Shown piece after piece: positions 6,831 to 13,274 of a stretch of 13,274 nt of DNA (positions are counted from its first letter, which is position 1; each line of letters starts with the position of its first letter). The position numbers and the translations under genes are program-made. Under the pieces are notes generated by a model. It was not told where the DNA came from and did not search any database. It saw only the letters and a program-made list of their open reading frames with translations. Source of the stretch: a bacterium (GTDB lineage: Bacteria > Cyanobacteriota > Vampirovibrionia > Obscuribacterales > Obscuribacteraceae); NCBI GenBank assembly GCA_030431355.1, contig JAUIJG010000115.1, positions 1-13,274 on the forward strand. Direction: 5' to 3'.

Positions 6831-6858
6831 GAGATGGTGTCATGGATGACACTATCTC
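6831..6858 (+). ncRNA. First hairpin of a structured 3' region after the S41 peptidase gene
   Basis: GAGATGGTGTCA (6831-6842) pairs with TGACACTATCTC (6847-6858), a 12-bp stem with one G-T pair and loop TGGA. No T-run follows, so it is not a terminator. It lies 21 bases after the stop codon and begins a run of three hairpins. It may protect the mRNA 3' end, or be part of a small RNA released from the 3' UTR; that is inference. Confidence 0.5.
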
Positions 6859-6869
6859 ATGCAAACCTG

Positions 6870-6905
6870 GAGGACCCTGCCCTGGGCAAATGAGGTAGGG
6901 TCCTC
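6870..6905 (+). ncRNA. Second hairpin of the structured 3' region
   Basis: GAGGACCCTGCC (6870-6881) pairs with GGTAGGGTCCTC (6894-6905), 12 bp with one G-T pair, around a 12-base loop. The following bases, TCTCTTG, are only a weak T-tract. It could act as a backup terminator or, with its neighbours, as a stable RNA element. Confidence 0.5.
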
Positions 6906-6911
6906 TCTCTT

Positions 6912-6951
6912 GAAAGTCTCGTCGAAGCAATTCGGCGAGGCTTTCTTTTTT
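6912..6951 (+). terminator. Strong factor-independent terminator of the S41 peptidase transcript
   Basis: The left arm 6912-6926 pairs with 6931-6945 in a continuous 15-bp stem: GAAAG/CTTTC, CTCG/CGAG and CGAA/TTCG joined by two T-G pairs. A GCAA tetraloop (GNRA class) closes it, and six T follow (6946-6951). This is a textbook terminator. Confidence 0.92.
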
Positions 6952-7363
6952 GAACAGCATTTCACTATATTCTTTAGTATTTTAGCAAGAACAACCAAAC
7001 CTCCTGGAAAAGCCTGATCTGTAAGTCGCTCAAACTCTCTTAAGAAATTGAAGTAACCATGAAGATGTAAATCTAGCGAAAGCTGAGTCAACCGATTTTA
7101 AACTGAGCTATCCTGGTCTCAGATAGCCTCTCTTCTGACCTCTAAATAACTATTCAAGAACAAATACTGATTAAAGCTGGTTCCTGGAACATCTTTGACA
7201 GTACTGTCTGTTCATAGTTTTTTAGTTTCCCAAAACCAATTCCAAACAAAAGCCTCAAAACTCCAAATCATCAGCCAACCGATTTTCTCTAGTTTTTTTG
7301 CAGCCCAACGGACTGCAGCAATCAAACCTATCTTCTCCATAGAAGAAAGCAGCAGTGAGTATT
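6952..7363. other. AT-rich gap upstream of the nucleoside-hydrolase-like gene
   Basis: No gene is supported in this stretch of about 410 bases. A 79-codon minus-strand frame reaching into it runs through two hairpins of the preceding transcript and is judged spurious. The visible signals are two adjacent palindromes at 7180-7208, one overlapping a perfect TTGACA (7195-7200). A TGCAG/CTGCA inverted repeat also lies near 7299-7317. No -10 box of good quality is seen at the expected distance from TTGACA. Confidence 0.5.
7180..7208 (+). promoter_or_regulatory. Twin palindromes overlapping a TTGACA box, candidate operator
   Basis: GTTCCTGGAAC (7180-7190) is a perfect inverted repeat with a one-base centre. 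Six bases later GACAGTACTGTC (7197-7208) is a perfect 12-bp palindrome overlapping TTGACA (7195-7200). The latter would be a consensus -35 element for the downstream gene, whose start is about 160 bases away. Such paired dyads are typical of repressor or activator sites. The regulator is unknown, and the lack of a clear -10 box keeps confidence low. Confidence 0.35.
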
Positions 7364-8428
7364 ATGAACTCCAACAAAGTTGAAACCATCGTCGCCTTCA
7401 TAGACGCGCCGGATCCGGACAACTTCGTCCAGCTCGTCGCATTGTGGAAAATGAATCCCGATGCCGAGATTCATGTCGTCCTGACCGGACGCCCGGTTCG
7501 ATTCAACGCTTCAAAAGACCACGCCAACTGGCAGTGGGATTTGCAAAGTTCCAGGATGGCTCAGGAAGCTTCCGCGATGCGGATCAAGAACTTCCTCCGC
7601 CACTTCGGAATCAATATCGTCCGCGTATTCGACGGTGGAATCGCCCCGCGCACACTGGTTCCTCACTGGATTCACTTCCAGGAATACTACAAGTTTTTGG
7701 ATGTGGATCCCATCGCAGCGATCCGTCACAGCGAACTGGAGCCTGCCGAAGAGCTTGCCTCCCTTCTACTGAAGTACGAGGAGGGTTCAGTCAGCGTTGC
7801 TGTCGGCGGGCCCATGACAGGACTTCATCAGCTTCTCGTTCGCTGTCCTGATGTGGCCAGCCGCTTCAAAGAAGTGCATGCTATGTTTGCCACCTGGGGC
7901 AACGTAGAGCTCATGCAGTTCGGCGACCAGCCTCGTGGAGCCCTGCAGTTCAACGTTGCCTGCGACCCGCAAGCAGCTCACTCAGTGCTTCTCGGTCTCG
8001 ACTGCCCCGTCTACCTCATGCCCACCGAAGTCACCCGGGTCAAAGACATCGGCTTCATGAATGCCCAGGAACTTCGTGAGGCACTGCCGGACAATTCTGG
8101 CACCCGGGCGCTGTATCACCTTTACGCACTCTGGTACGATGCAGCCGTCAAGCCTCGTCAGGACAAGAATCCGGACGAACTCATCTTCATCCACGACCTG
8201 GTGGCAGCATTCAGCCTCGACCCAGCGCTCCGGGAAGAGATCTACGACCTGACCCCGGTCAAGATTTCCAGCGTGCCCTACCTGCCGAAGGAAGCCCAGG
8301 ACTGGGGGAAGGTGATCATGAGTCGACGCCGTTCCCAAAAAGGTCCGATGAAACGCTATGCTGCGACCGCCATCAAAGACGGTGGCGCAGAGGCTTACAA
8401 AGCCAAGTTGCGCGAGATTTTCGCCTGA
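7364..8428 (+). CDS. Inosine/uridine nucleoside hydrolase-like protein
   Basis: The product is 354 aa from ATG 7364; a GTG three codons earlier (7355), with AAGAAAG upstream, is an equally possible start. Fold signatures of the nucleoside hydrolase family appear in order: a first strand with an Asp-rich loop (FIDAPDPDNF, 12-21), VGGPMTGL (147-154) like the family's GP(L/M)TNL, FNVACDP (196-202) like the EFN..DP segment, MPTEVT, and IHDLVAAFSLDP (276-287) like the HDPLA motif that gives a calcium-binding Asp. Family enzymes hydrolyse N-glycosidic bonds of nucleosides. Here the N-terminal DxDxxxDD calcium motif is not intact, so substrate and activity are uncertain. No signal peptide, therefore cytoplasmic. 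Single gene with its own terminator. Confidence 0.75.
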   Translation: MNSNKVETIVAFIDAPDPDNFVQLVALWKMNPDAEIHVVLTGRPVRFNASKDHANWQWDLQSSRMAQEASAMRIKNFLRHFGINIVRVFDGGIAPRTLVPHWIHFQEYYKFLDVDPIAAIRHSELEPAEELASLLLKYEEGSVSVAVGGPMTGLHQLLVRCPDVASRFKEVHAMFATWGNVELMQFGDQPRGALQFNVACDPQAAHSVLLGLDCPVYLMPTEVTRVKDIGFMNAQELREALPDNSGTRALYHLYALWYDAAVKPRQDKNPDELIFIHDLVAAFSLDPALREEIYDLTPVKISSVPYLPKEAQDWGKVIMSRRRSQKGPMKRYAATAIKDGGAEAYKAKLREIFA

Positions 8429-8466
8429 CCGGCGAAACGCCCGCCTATAGCTAATTGAGACGATTT

Positions 8467-8496
8467 TGGTATTGAGCTCTCCCTCAATACCATTTT
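8467..8496 (+). terminator. Factor-independent terminator of the nucleoside-hydrolase-like gene
   Basis: TGGTATTGAG (8467-8476) pairs perfectly with CTCAATACCA (8483-8492) around CTCTCC and is followed by TTTTG. It lies 38 bases after the stop and separates this gene from the convergent asparaginase gene. On the minus strand it is not followed by T's. Confidence 0.85.
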
Positions 8497-8591
8497 GCTC
8501 ATATTTTATTATGCGGTATAGTTGTTCAACAACAACAAAACAGCATTTTATTGGCTTCACTCCAATCCCTAAAACCTCTTCGGATGCCAGT

Positions 8592-9635
8592 CTAAAACAT
8601 TCCCACTAATGTCTTTCCATTTCTTAGCGCCACGGCTCGAAACATTCCAGCGGTGTTAAAAGGCATTGAATAATTCCCTTCTTTGTCCAGGGCAATGACA
8701 CCACCACTGCCATCAGTTTTGGCAAGGTTTTCAAATACTACTTTCTCCGCGGCAGTGCGTACATCGAAAGCCGCATACTCAATCATGGAGCTAATTTCAT
8801 GCCCTACTACCGCACGTATAAAATGCTCTCCATGACCGGTGCAAGAGACTGCGCAAGTATCATTTTTCGCGTAGGTGCCTGCGCCAATTATAGGAGAATC
8901 ACCCACCCGTCCGGAGACCTTTCCGGTGATACCACCGGTAGAGGTAGCAGCGGCCAGATTGCCTTCCTTATCCAGGGCCACAGCCCCTACTGTTCCATAT
9001 TTTCCCTCGTAAGGAAAGTTCAACTCTATGTCACAAAATTCCGGATGGGCACCTTCCGTCTGGGAAGCACCAGTGGTCAAGCCAGATATGGTCAAACCTG
9101 CTTGTTTAGCCAGTTTCTCCTTCTCAAGAAAACGCTCCAATCCCTTTTTGCTTCTGGCAGTAATAAAGTAATCCTGATCCACAACTTTCAATCCGGCTTT
9201 GTCCGCCACATTGCGACAAAATCTATTCGCTCCTGAGCCCATCAGCAATAGATGAGGGCTCAATTCCATAACAGCCCGTGCCGCTTCCACTGGATTCTTT
9301 ATGCAGGTTATGCCAGTCACAGCTCCGGCATCGAGATTGGAACCGTCCATAATCGACGCATCCATTTCCACGTTTCCCTTGCGGGTCAGACAAGATCCTT
9401 TGCCGGCGTTGAACAGACTGGAATCCTCAAGAACTTTAACAGCGGCGATAACGGCATCCACCGCATGACCACCAGCCCCAACGATCTTAGCTCCGGCCTC
9501 CACAGCCTGGCGGAGCTTCTCCTCACACTGCTTCTCCCTGGCCGGAGACATTCTCTTTCTGTTAATGGCACCGGCACCACCATGAACAAGGACACAAGCA
9601 TTCGTTCCGAATGAGAGTTGACTAGACTTGGACAT
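8592..9635 (-). CDS. Isoaspartyl peptidase / L-asparaginase (plant-type, Ntn hydrolase)
   Basis: The product is 347 aa from ATG at 9633-9635, with AAGG 9 bases upstream; an upstream in-frame TTG at 9707 is rejected because it adds unrelated residues. The family pattern is complete: VLVHGGAGAI (15-24), SSLFNAGKGS (72-81) and MDASIMDG (91-98). The autocleavage site is KYGTVGAVALDKEGN with the nucleophile Thr215, then AAATSTGG, GRVGDSPIIGAGTYA (242-256) with the substrate-binding Arg243 and Asp246, and TGHGE. The precursor self-cleaves before the Thr to give alpha and beta chains. The enzyme removes N-terminal isoaspartyl residues from peptides and hydrolyses asparagine. The alpha chain contains a somewhat long linker (about 160-212). 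No signal peptide, so cytoplasmic. Transcribed alone. Confidence 0.95.
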   Translation of the reverse strand: MSKSSQLSFGTNACVLVHGGAGAINRKRMSPAREKQCEEKLRQAVEAGAKIVGAGGHAVDAVIAAVKVLEDSSLFNAGKGSCLTRKGNVEMDASIMDGSNLDAGAVTGITCIKNPVEAARAVMELSPHLLLMGSGANRFCRNVADKAGLKVVDQDYFITARSKKGLERFLEKEKLAKQAGLTISGLTTGASQTEGAHPEFCDIELNFPYEGKYGTVGAVALDKEGNLAAATSTGGITGKVSGRVGDSPIIGAGTYAKNDTCAVSCTGHGEHFIRAVVGHEISSMIEYAAFDVRTAAEKVVFENLAKTDGSGGVIALDKEGNYSMPFNTAGMFRAVALRNGKTLVGMF

Positions 9636-9790
9636 TATCGACAGCCTTATAAAAACTAAGCCGGCTCCACTTGGAATTCGCCTCGAATCCAACCGGATCA
9701 AAAACAATAGTGTCCCACAAAGCTATCTCAGATTGATAGATAAGCTTGTTAAAACGTCCTTCAACCGGAAGGATCGCGAATCATCATTGA

Positions 9791-9821
9791 ATAAAAAAGC
9801 TAGATGTCTATCAACTACTAG
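9791..9821 (-). terminator. Weak candidate terminator of the acidic-protein gene at 9818-10435
   Basis: On the minus strand CTAG overlapping the stop codon pairs with CTAG 14 bases later, with an inner GTT/GAC pairing. The structure is followed by CTTTTTTATT (T-run at 9793-9798). The T-run and position are good; the stem is interrupted and weak. Confidence 0.35.
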
Positions 9822-10435
9822 GCTGTGTTCTTCTGGACGCCCCAGCTATTTTCGTCAAATACATAGTGTGGGTTATTCGAAGCAGGATTGCCTTCATAGA
9901 GTTTTTGATTGTAGTTGAGACCTTCTCCACCATTGATAGCGTTTTCAAAAGCTGCATCAACTTTCGCTTTAGCGGCATCCGAGGGTCCTTTGCTGGCAGC
10001 ATCGAGAGCAAACAGAGCCACTCCTTCTCTAAGATCAAGCTGGTTCTTGTCGGCAGCTTCTTTCTGACCTTCGGCAGCGTCACCTTTCTCAATTCCATAG
10101 TCCTTGTTCATGGAAGCAAGGTCGTTGGGAACCTCGGTAATGTGCCTGGCTCCTGAATCCAAAATCTTAGACCCGGTGGCGGCAACATTGTCACCAGCAT
10201 CCAGAACCGTAGACTGAACGTCGTCCAACATCTGAGTGCCGATACCGTCACTAGCAGCATTGGACTCCAAAGAATTAGCTTGATTGCCATCAAGGCTCGC
10301 TAAACCCATAGCTCCAACACCAAAAGCATCATCACGAGCACCTTGCAGCCCAACGGGATCGGGCATATCAAAGTTAGTAGACTCGGATGTACGGTCATTG
10401 CTTACAACTGGTGCGTCGGATGCTTTAGCAGACAT
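9818..10435 (-). CDS. Acidic, cysteine-free protein of unknown function
   Basis: The product is 205 aa. The ATG at 10433-10435 has GGGAG 5 bases upstream on the minus strand. The protein is rich in Ala, Asp, Asn and Gly, has no Cys, no signal peptide and no membrane helix. The first 60 residues look disordered (for example TSTNFDMPDPVGLQGARDD-type composition). Two helical segments follow, LDDVQSTVLDAGDNVAATGS (about 70-89) and REGVALFALDAASKGPSDAA (about 136-155), then an aromatic end with NPHYVFDENSWGV. It is probably a cytoplasmic or non-classically exported protein. No family recognised. A promoter with a consensus -35 lies 63 to 90 bases upstream, which suggests it is expressed on its own. 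Confidence 0.75.
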   Translation of the reverse strand: MSAKASDAPVVSNDRTSESTNFDMPDPVGLQGARDDAFGVGAMGLASLDGNQANSLESNAASDGIGTQMLDDVQSTVLDAGDNVAATGSKILDSGARHITEVPNDLASMNKDYGIEKGDAAEGQKEAADKNQLDLREGVALFALDAASKGPSDAAKAKVDAAFENAINGGEGLNYNQKLYEGNPASNNPHYVFDENSWGVQKNTA

Positions 10436-10458
10436 TGGAACTCCCGGGGTTAGTAAAT

Positions 10459-10490
10459 GTAGTAATTCATAGACGTATATACACTACTAC
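10459..10490 (-). promoter_or_regulatory. 5' UTR hairpin in the acidic-protein transcript
   Basis: GTAGTA (10459-10464) and TACTAC (10485-10490) are inverted repeats enclosing GTATATAC (10475-10482), itself a perfect 8-bp palindrome. The predicted transcript start lies at about 10490, so the stem would sit at the very 5' end of the RNA. It may stabilise the message or bind a regulator. Confidence 0.3.
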
Positions 10491-10497
10491 GACATCA

Positions 10498-10525
10498 ATT
10501 AGACCACACCAGGGGGCAATGTCAA
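10498..10525 (-). promoter_or_regulatory. Sigma-70-type promoter for the acidic-protein gene
   Basis: On the minus strand a perfect -35 TTGACA (complement at 10520-10525) and a -10 TCTAAT (complement at 10498-10503, five of six consensus bases) are separated by 16 bases. The expected start of transcription is about 10490, giving a 5' UTR of about 55 bases before the ATG. Confidence 0.65.
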
Positions 10526-10636
10526 GCGGATTTAATCTTCTAACCCATAGCCCGAGACCCCTTGTACGGCATACATTTCAGCCCTGCCTGCCAGACAGCC
10601 CACCAGGACCTATAAAATTAAATCTGGGATTTATGT

Positions 10637-11539
10637 CTAAAGACCAAGATTGTCGTTGGAGCCGGCTATAAAAGTACCGCCTCCAGGAGCCGACTGAGTA
10701 CCTGCAGGTTGAAGCGGCCAGACCCTCATTTCGGTGAGGGCCGCGATGGCGGCACTGCTTAGCTCAGGTCTATCTCCACTCAACTTCAGTACTTCTATAT
10801 ATTCCTTTATAGACTCATTCAACATCATATGCCGGCGGTAAGCGAAAGCCAGCTTTATGTGGGCATCAGGATTATTCGGCTCTTTAGCCACATCAGCCCG
10901 CAACCATGGAATCGCTTTGTGCCAGTCGCCGTTCTGACCTGCTCCAATTGCCTGGGTTCTTCGATAATTGTAGGCAAGCTCCATGTCTTCCTGGGATGGT
11001 GGACCCAGAGGAGGACCGGCATAAGCTATCTTAATGCTGCTAACCCTGAAGCTATTCCTGGGTTGAACGAAAATCAGGGATGTGGTCGGAGAGATTGAAT
11101 AAATCTGGTTGGGATGAGATTGCTGATCATAGACAGTCTTATGCATCGGACCGAATTGCCCTTCCACATCTTTCATCCGAATTTCGGAGTTGGGCACATT
11201 AATGCTGAACATGGAGCGGGTCACTACCCCGGGGCTCGGTCCTTGCTGTTCAAGGGTGTAGGCGGCAAACCTGCTGGGCTCTTCGTACCAGGTATACCCT
11301 TTTCTAATTAGACCTTGCTGGGCTCGTCCATTTTCAGGGAATCCGATGAGGTACTGAAGATAACTGACATTCATCAATTCCGGATTGTAAGCTATCTTTT
11401 GCACCATCTGCAGAACAGCCGGATCTATAGCCTTGCTTCGAGCAGCAACACTTAAAGGCATTAGAGAAGTTGCCAGACAAAAGAACAAGACTGAAAGTCC
11501 TGAACAAAAGAGTTTTCTTTGAAAATTTACTCTTTTCAT
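10637..11539 (-). CDS. Exported TPR protein with an N-terminal BamE-like region, unknown role
   Basis: The product is 300 aa from ATG at 11537-11539, with AAGG 4 bases upstream; an in-frame TTG at 11581 is less likely because it would put 14 extra residues before a normal signal peptide. The signal peptide has a basic start, hydrophobic core about 12-30 and cleavage near SVAA (30-33). Mature residues 55-100 contain YLQYLIGFPE followed by GYTWYEE and YTLEQQ, a pattern reminiscent of BamE/SmpA-like folds. Residues 118-175 look like a second copy (EIRMKDVEGQFG, then FRVSSIKIAYAGPP). Two TPR-like helix pairs follow (about 195-262, with GDWHKAIPWLRADVAKEPNN and AHIKLAFAYRRHMMLNESIK). This suggests an envelope protein that binds partners. 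No enzyme motif is seen. Single gene. Confidence 0.75.
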   Translation of the reverse strand: MKRVNFQRKLFCSGLSVLFFCLATSLMPLSVAARSKAIDPAVLQMVQKIAYNPELMNVSYLQYLIGFPENGRAQQGLIRKGYTWYEEPSRFAAYTLEQQGPSPGVVTRSMFSINVPNSEIRMKDVEGQFGPMHKTVYDQQSHPNQIYSISPTTSLIFVQPRNSFRVSSIKIAYAGPPLGPPSQEDMELAYNYRRTQAIGAGQNGDWHKAIPWLRADVAKEPNNPDAHIKLAFAYRRHMMLNESIKEYIEVLKLSGDRPELSSAAIAALTEMRVWPLQPAGTQSAPGGGTFIAGSNDNLGL

Positions 11540-11598
11540 AAAACCTTGCCGGCCGTAGACCGAAGGGAAGTCAACTGGCAAACCAGCCGCAGAACATA

Positions 11599-11629
11599 AT
11601 TATAACCCTGTACAAACCACATATGACAA
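11599..11629 (-). promoter_or_regulatory. Candidate promoter for the exported TPR protein gene
   Basis: On the minus strand TTGTCA (complement at 11624-11629, five of six consensus bases) and a perfect TATAAT (complement at 11599-11604) are 19 bases apart, slightly longer than ideal. Transcription would start near 11592, about 50 bases before the ATG. Confidence 0.45.
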
Positions 11630-11772
11630 CTCTCAGAATTTCCTAATACTTGACTATATGGGCTATACAGCCAACAATTCTCATACAAAAACAGATAGCA
11701 TCCTTTAGAATGTACCGTGCATAGTACTTTTAACGTTCCATGCGTAGAAATAGTTCAATTAAATTCGGTGCC

Positions 11773-13274
11773 ATGAGATTAAATAACTGCTTCAGACTGT
11801 TGCTATCACTTTCGATATTGATTCCATTGTTCAGCCCCACCCCCGCGAGTTATTGCAAAGAGTTGAAAGAGATTAATTACCCCAATGCCAGACCTGTTGA
11901 CCAGGTGGACAACTACCACGGTGTCAAAGTAAATGATCCATATAGATGGCTGGAAAATCTGAAATCGAAAGACACCAAAGCCTGGATAGAATCAGAGAAC
12001 AAAATCACCGAAAACTTTCTTGAGAATATCCCGGTAAAAAGCCTTATCAAAGAAGAGCTTACCGAAAACTGGAGTTATCCAAAGTGCCAAATTCCATTTT
12101 CGGAAGCCGGCAAGCTCTTCTACTTTAAAAACAGCGGTATCCAGGATCAGGATGTTTTGTACGTCAAAGAGAAAGACAAAGCAGAAAGAGTACTGCTAGA
12201 TCCAAACAAACTATCGGAAGACGGAACGGTTGCCCTCAGCGGACTTACAGTGAGTGAAGACGGCAAAAATCTTGCCTATGGAATCTCCCGTTCCGGTTCG
12301 GACTGGCAAGAATGGTTTGTCAAAGATATTGCCAGTGGTATCGACAAAGAGGACCACTTGAAGTGGATCAAATTTTCGGGAGCTTCCTGGAAGAAAGACG
12401 GGAGTGGATTCTTCTACAGTCGTTATGATGAACCGGATAAAAACAAACAACTGAAAGAGAGAAACTATTTTCAAAAACTCTATTTCCATAAGCTTGGCAC
12501 CAAACAGAATGAAGACAAGCTGGTATATCAAAGAAAAGACCAGAAGGAGTGGGGTTTTGACGGATCCGTTTCGGAAGATGGAAAGTATCTGATCATTCAC
12601 GTATGGAAAGGGACGGAAGAGAAAAATCGAATCTTCTACAAAGATCTCACCGATGAAAGTAATCCCATAGTGGAGCTGCTTTCAAAAGCAGACGCCCACT
12701 ATGATTACATCGACAATGTCGGGAAAACTTTCTATCTGGTCACTAATCTAAACGCTCCCAGAAAACGCATCGTCAGTATAGATCTGGCTAATTTCGACCC
12801 CGAGAAACCTGAATTCAAAGAGATTATTCCGGAAAATAAGAATACTCTTTCCGGAGTAAGCATAGTCAATAACCTCCTGATTCTGCGCTATCTGAAAGAC
12901 GCCTATACGAAAGTAGCGATACATAATCTTGACGGCACCTTCAAAAGAGACATTAAACTGCCAGGCTCCGGAATAGGCACTGCTTTCGGTTTTGGCGGAA
13001 AGCGCCTGGATAAAGAGACCTATTACGGATATACCAGCTTTAACACACCATTAGTGGTGCACAAATTCAACTTAGAGACAGGAAAAGACGAGGTATTTTT
13101 CAAACCGGAACTTAAGTTTGATCCTGACCAGTTCGAAACCAGCCAGGTTTTTGTGAAAAGCAAAGATGGAACCAGAGTGCCTCTTTTCATATGCCACAAG
13201 AAAGGCTTGAAGTTGGACGGCAACAATCCCGTCTATCTCTACGGTTACGGTGGCTTCAATATTTCAATTTTACC
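11773..13274 (+). CDS. Exported prolyl oligopeptidase (S9A), 5' part, cut by window edge
   Basis: The frame is open from ATG 11773 to the right edge (500 codons, no stop). An in-frame ATG at 11740 is an alternative start; neither has a good ribosome site. A signal peptide is visible (hydrophobic core about residues 8-20, probable cleavage near TPAS), so the enzyme should be exported. The N-terminal hallmark DPYRWLEN (55-62) and the following TKAWIESEN are typical of S9A. The seven-bladed propeller region includes GSGFFYSRYDEP. The last residues, YLYGYGGFNIS, are the family motif that opens the alpha/beta hydrolase domain. Catalytic Ser, Asp and His lie outside the window, so activity cannot be judged. 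Family members cleave short peptides after proline. The gene is AT-rich with Lys-rich codons, unlike the S41 peptidase gene. It is divergent from the TPR protein gene. Confidence 0.92.
   Translation, partial: MRLNNCFRLLLSLSILIPLFSPTPASYCKELKEINYPNARPVDQVDNYHGVKVNDPYRWLENLKSKDTKAWIESENKITENFLENIPVKSLIKEELTENWSYPKCQIPFSEAGKLFYFKNSGIQDQDVLYVKEKDKAERVLLDPNKLSEDGTVALSGLTVSEDGKNLAYGISRSGSDWQEWFVKDIASGIDKEDHLKWIKFSGASWKKDGSGFFYSRYDEPDKNKQLKERNYFQKLYFHKLGTKQNEDKLVYQRKDQKEWGFDGSVSEDGKYLIIHVWKGTEEKNRIFYKDLTDESNPIVELLSKADAHYDYIDNVGKTFYLVTNLNAPRKRIVSIDLANFDPEKPEFKEIIPENKNTLSGVSIVNNLLILRYLKDAYTKVAIHNLDGTFKRDIKLPGSGIGTAFGFGGKRLDKETYYGYTSFNTPLVVHKFNLETGKDEVFFKPELKFDPDQFETSQVFVKSKDGTRVPLFICHKKGLKLDGNNPVYLYGYGGFNISIL

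Noticed and set aside
5440..6960. Long minus-strand open frame (506 codons) opposite the S41 peptidase gene
   Set aside because: It is a mirror of the GC-rich codon pattern on the plus strand, starts inside the terminator region and yields a composition (Asp, Leu, Val, Arg-rich) without any recognisable domain.
6852..7091. Minus-strand frame of 79 codons with a TTG start downstream of the peptidase gene
   Set aside because: It runs through two hairpins, including the main terminator, and has no ribosome site or family features.
7198..7214. Cyanobacterial-type LexA box upstream of the nucleoside-hydrolase-like gene
   Set aside because: AGTAC and GTTC are present but their spacing is one base too long for the known consensus.
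9628..9918. Plus-strand frame of 96 codons between the asparaginase and acidic-protein genes
   Set aside because: It overlaps the 3' end of a well-supported gene and has no features of a real product.
10612..10633. TAAATC/GATTTA hairpin as terminator of the TPR protein gene
   Set aside because: The stem has only 6 AT-rich pairs and the following ATTTTAT is a short T-tract, so it is too weak to call.
11650..11669. TTGACT and TATACA as a promoter for the prolyl oligopeptidase gene
   Set aside because: The two boxes are only 8 bases apart, too close for a sigma-70 promoter, and no good -10 lies at 16-18 bases.

Overview
The window looks like a chromosomal stretch of a diderm (Gram-negative-type) bacterium. 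It carries a lipoprotein with a clear lipobox, several Sec-exported proteins and factor-independent terminators. Genes are mostly monocistronic and separated by AT-rich gaps. Base composition is mixed: the left-hand envelope cluster and the S41 peptidase gene are GC-rich, while the right-hand genes and the gaps are AT-richer. The gene mix recalls Melainabacteria/Obscuribacterales-type genomes. That is an impression of style only; there is no rRNA or other phylogenetic marker here.

Left region (1-3850). The 3' end of a membrane protein gene and a perfect 13-bp hairpin open the window. A possible small two-helix membrane protein lies on the minus strand (302-622). A plus-strand cluster follows at 650-3050. 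Its first three genes are tandem paralogues of one small domain, each carrying a different export signal: an uncleaved-looking membrane anchor, a lipobox and a Sec signal peptide. The fourth gene is a membrane-anchored coiled-coil protein. A terminator closes the cluster. Two very small genes follow (a 49-aa exported peptide and a 98-aa acidic protein), then a second strong terminator. This cluster is the most unusual part of the window. The products resemble small lipoprotein and membrane protein families that I recall from tailed-phage genomes as well as bacteria.

Middle (3839-8500). A five-helix membrane protein of unknown function lies on the minus strand. A gap of about 930 bases without any visible gene follows. 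Then comes an S41/C-terminal-processing peptidase with PDZ domain and intact Ser-Lys dyad but no signal peptide. It is followed by three consecutive hairpins, the last a textbook terminator. After another AT-rich gap containing two adjacent short palindromes comes a nucleoside-hydrolase-like protein with an altered metal motif, with its own terminator.

Right region (8592-13274). Three minus-strand genes encode an isoaspartyl peptidase/L-asparaginase (Ntn hydrolase), an acidic cysteine-free protein of unknown function with a good promoter, and an exported TPR protein. Divergent from these, the 5' part of an exported prolyl oligopeptidase runs off the right edge before its catalytic triad. The window therefore holds three peptidase/amidohydrolase genes (S41, isoaspartyl peptidase, S9A) that are not co-transcribed, plus the self-contained envelope-protein cluster on the left.
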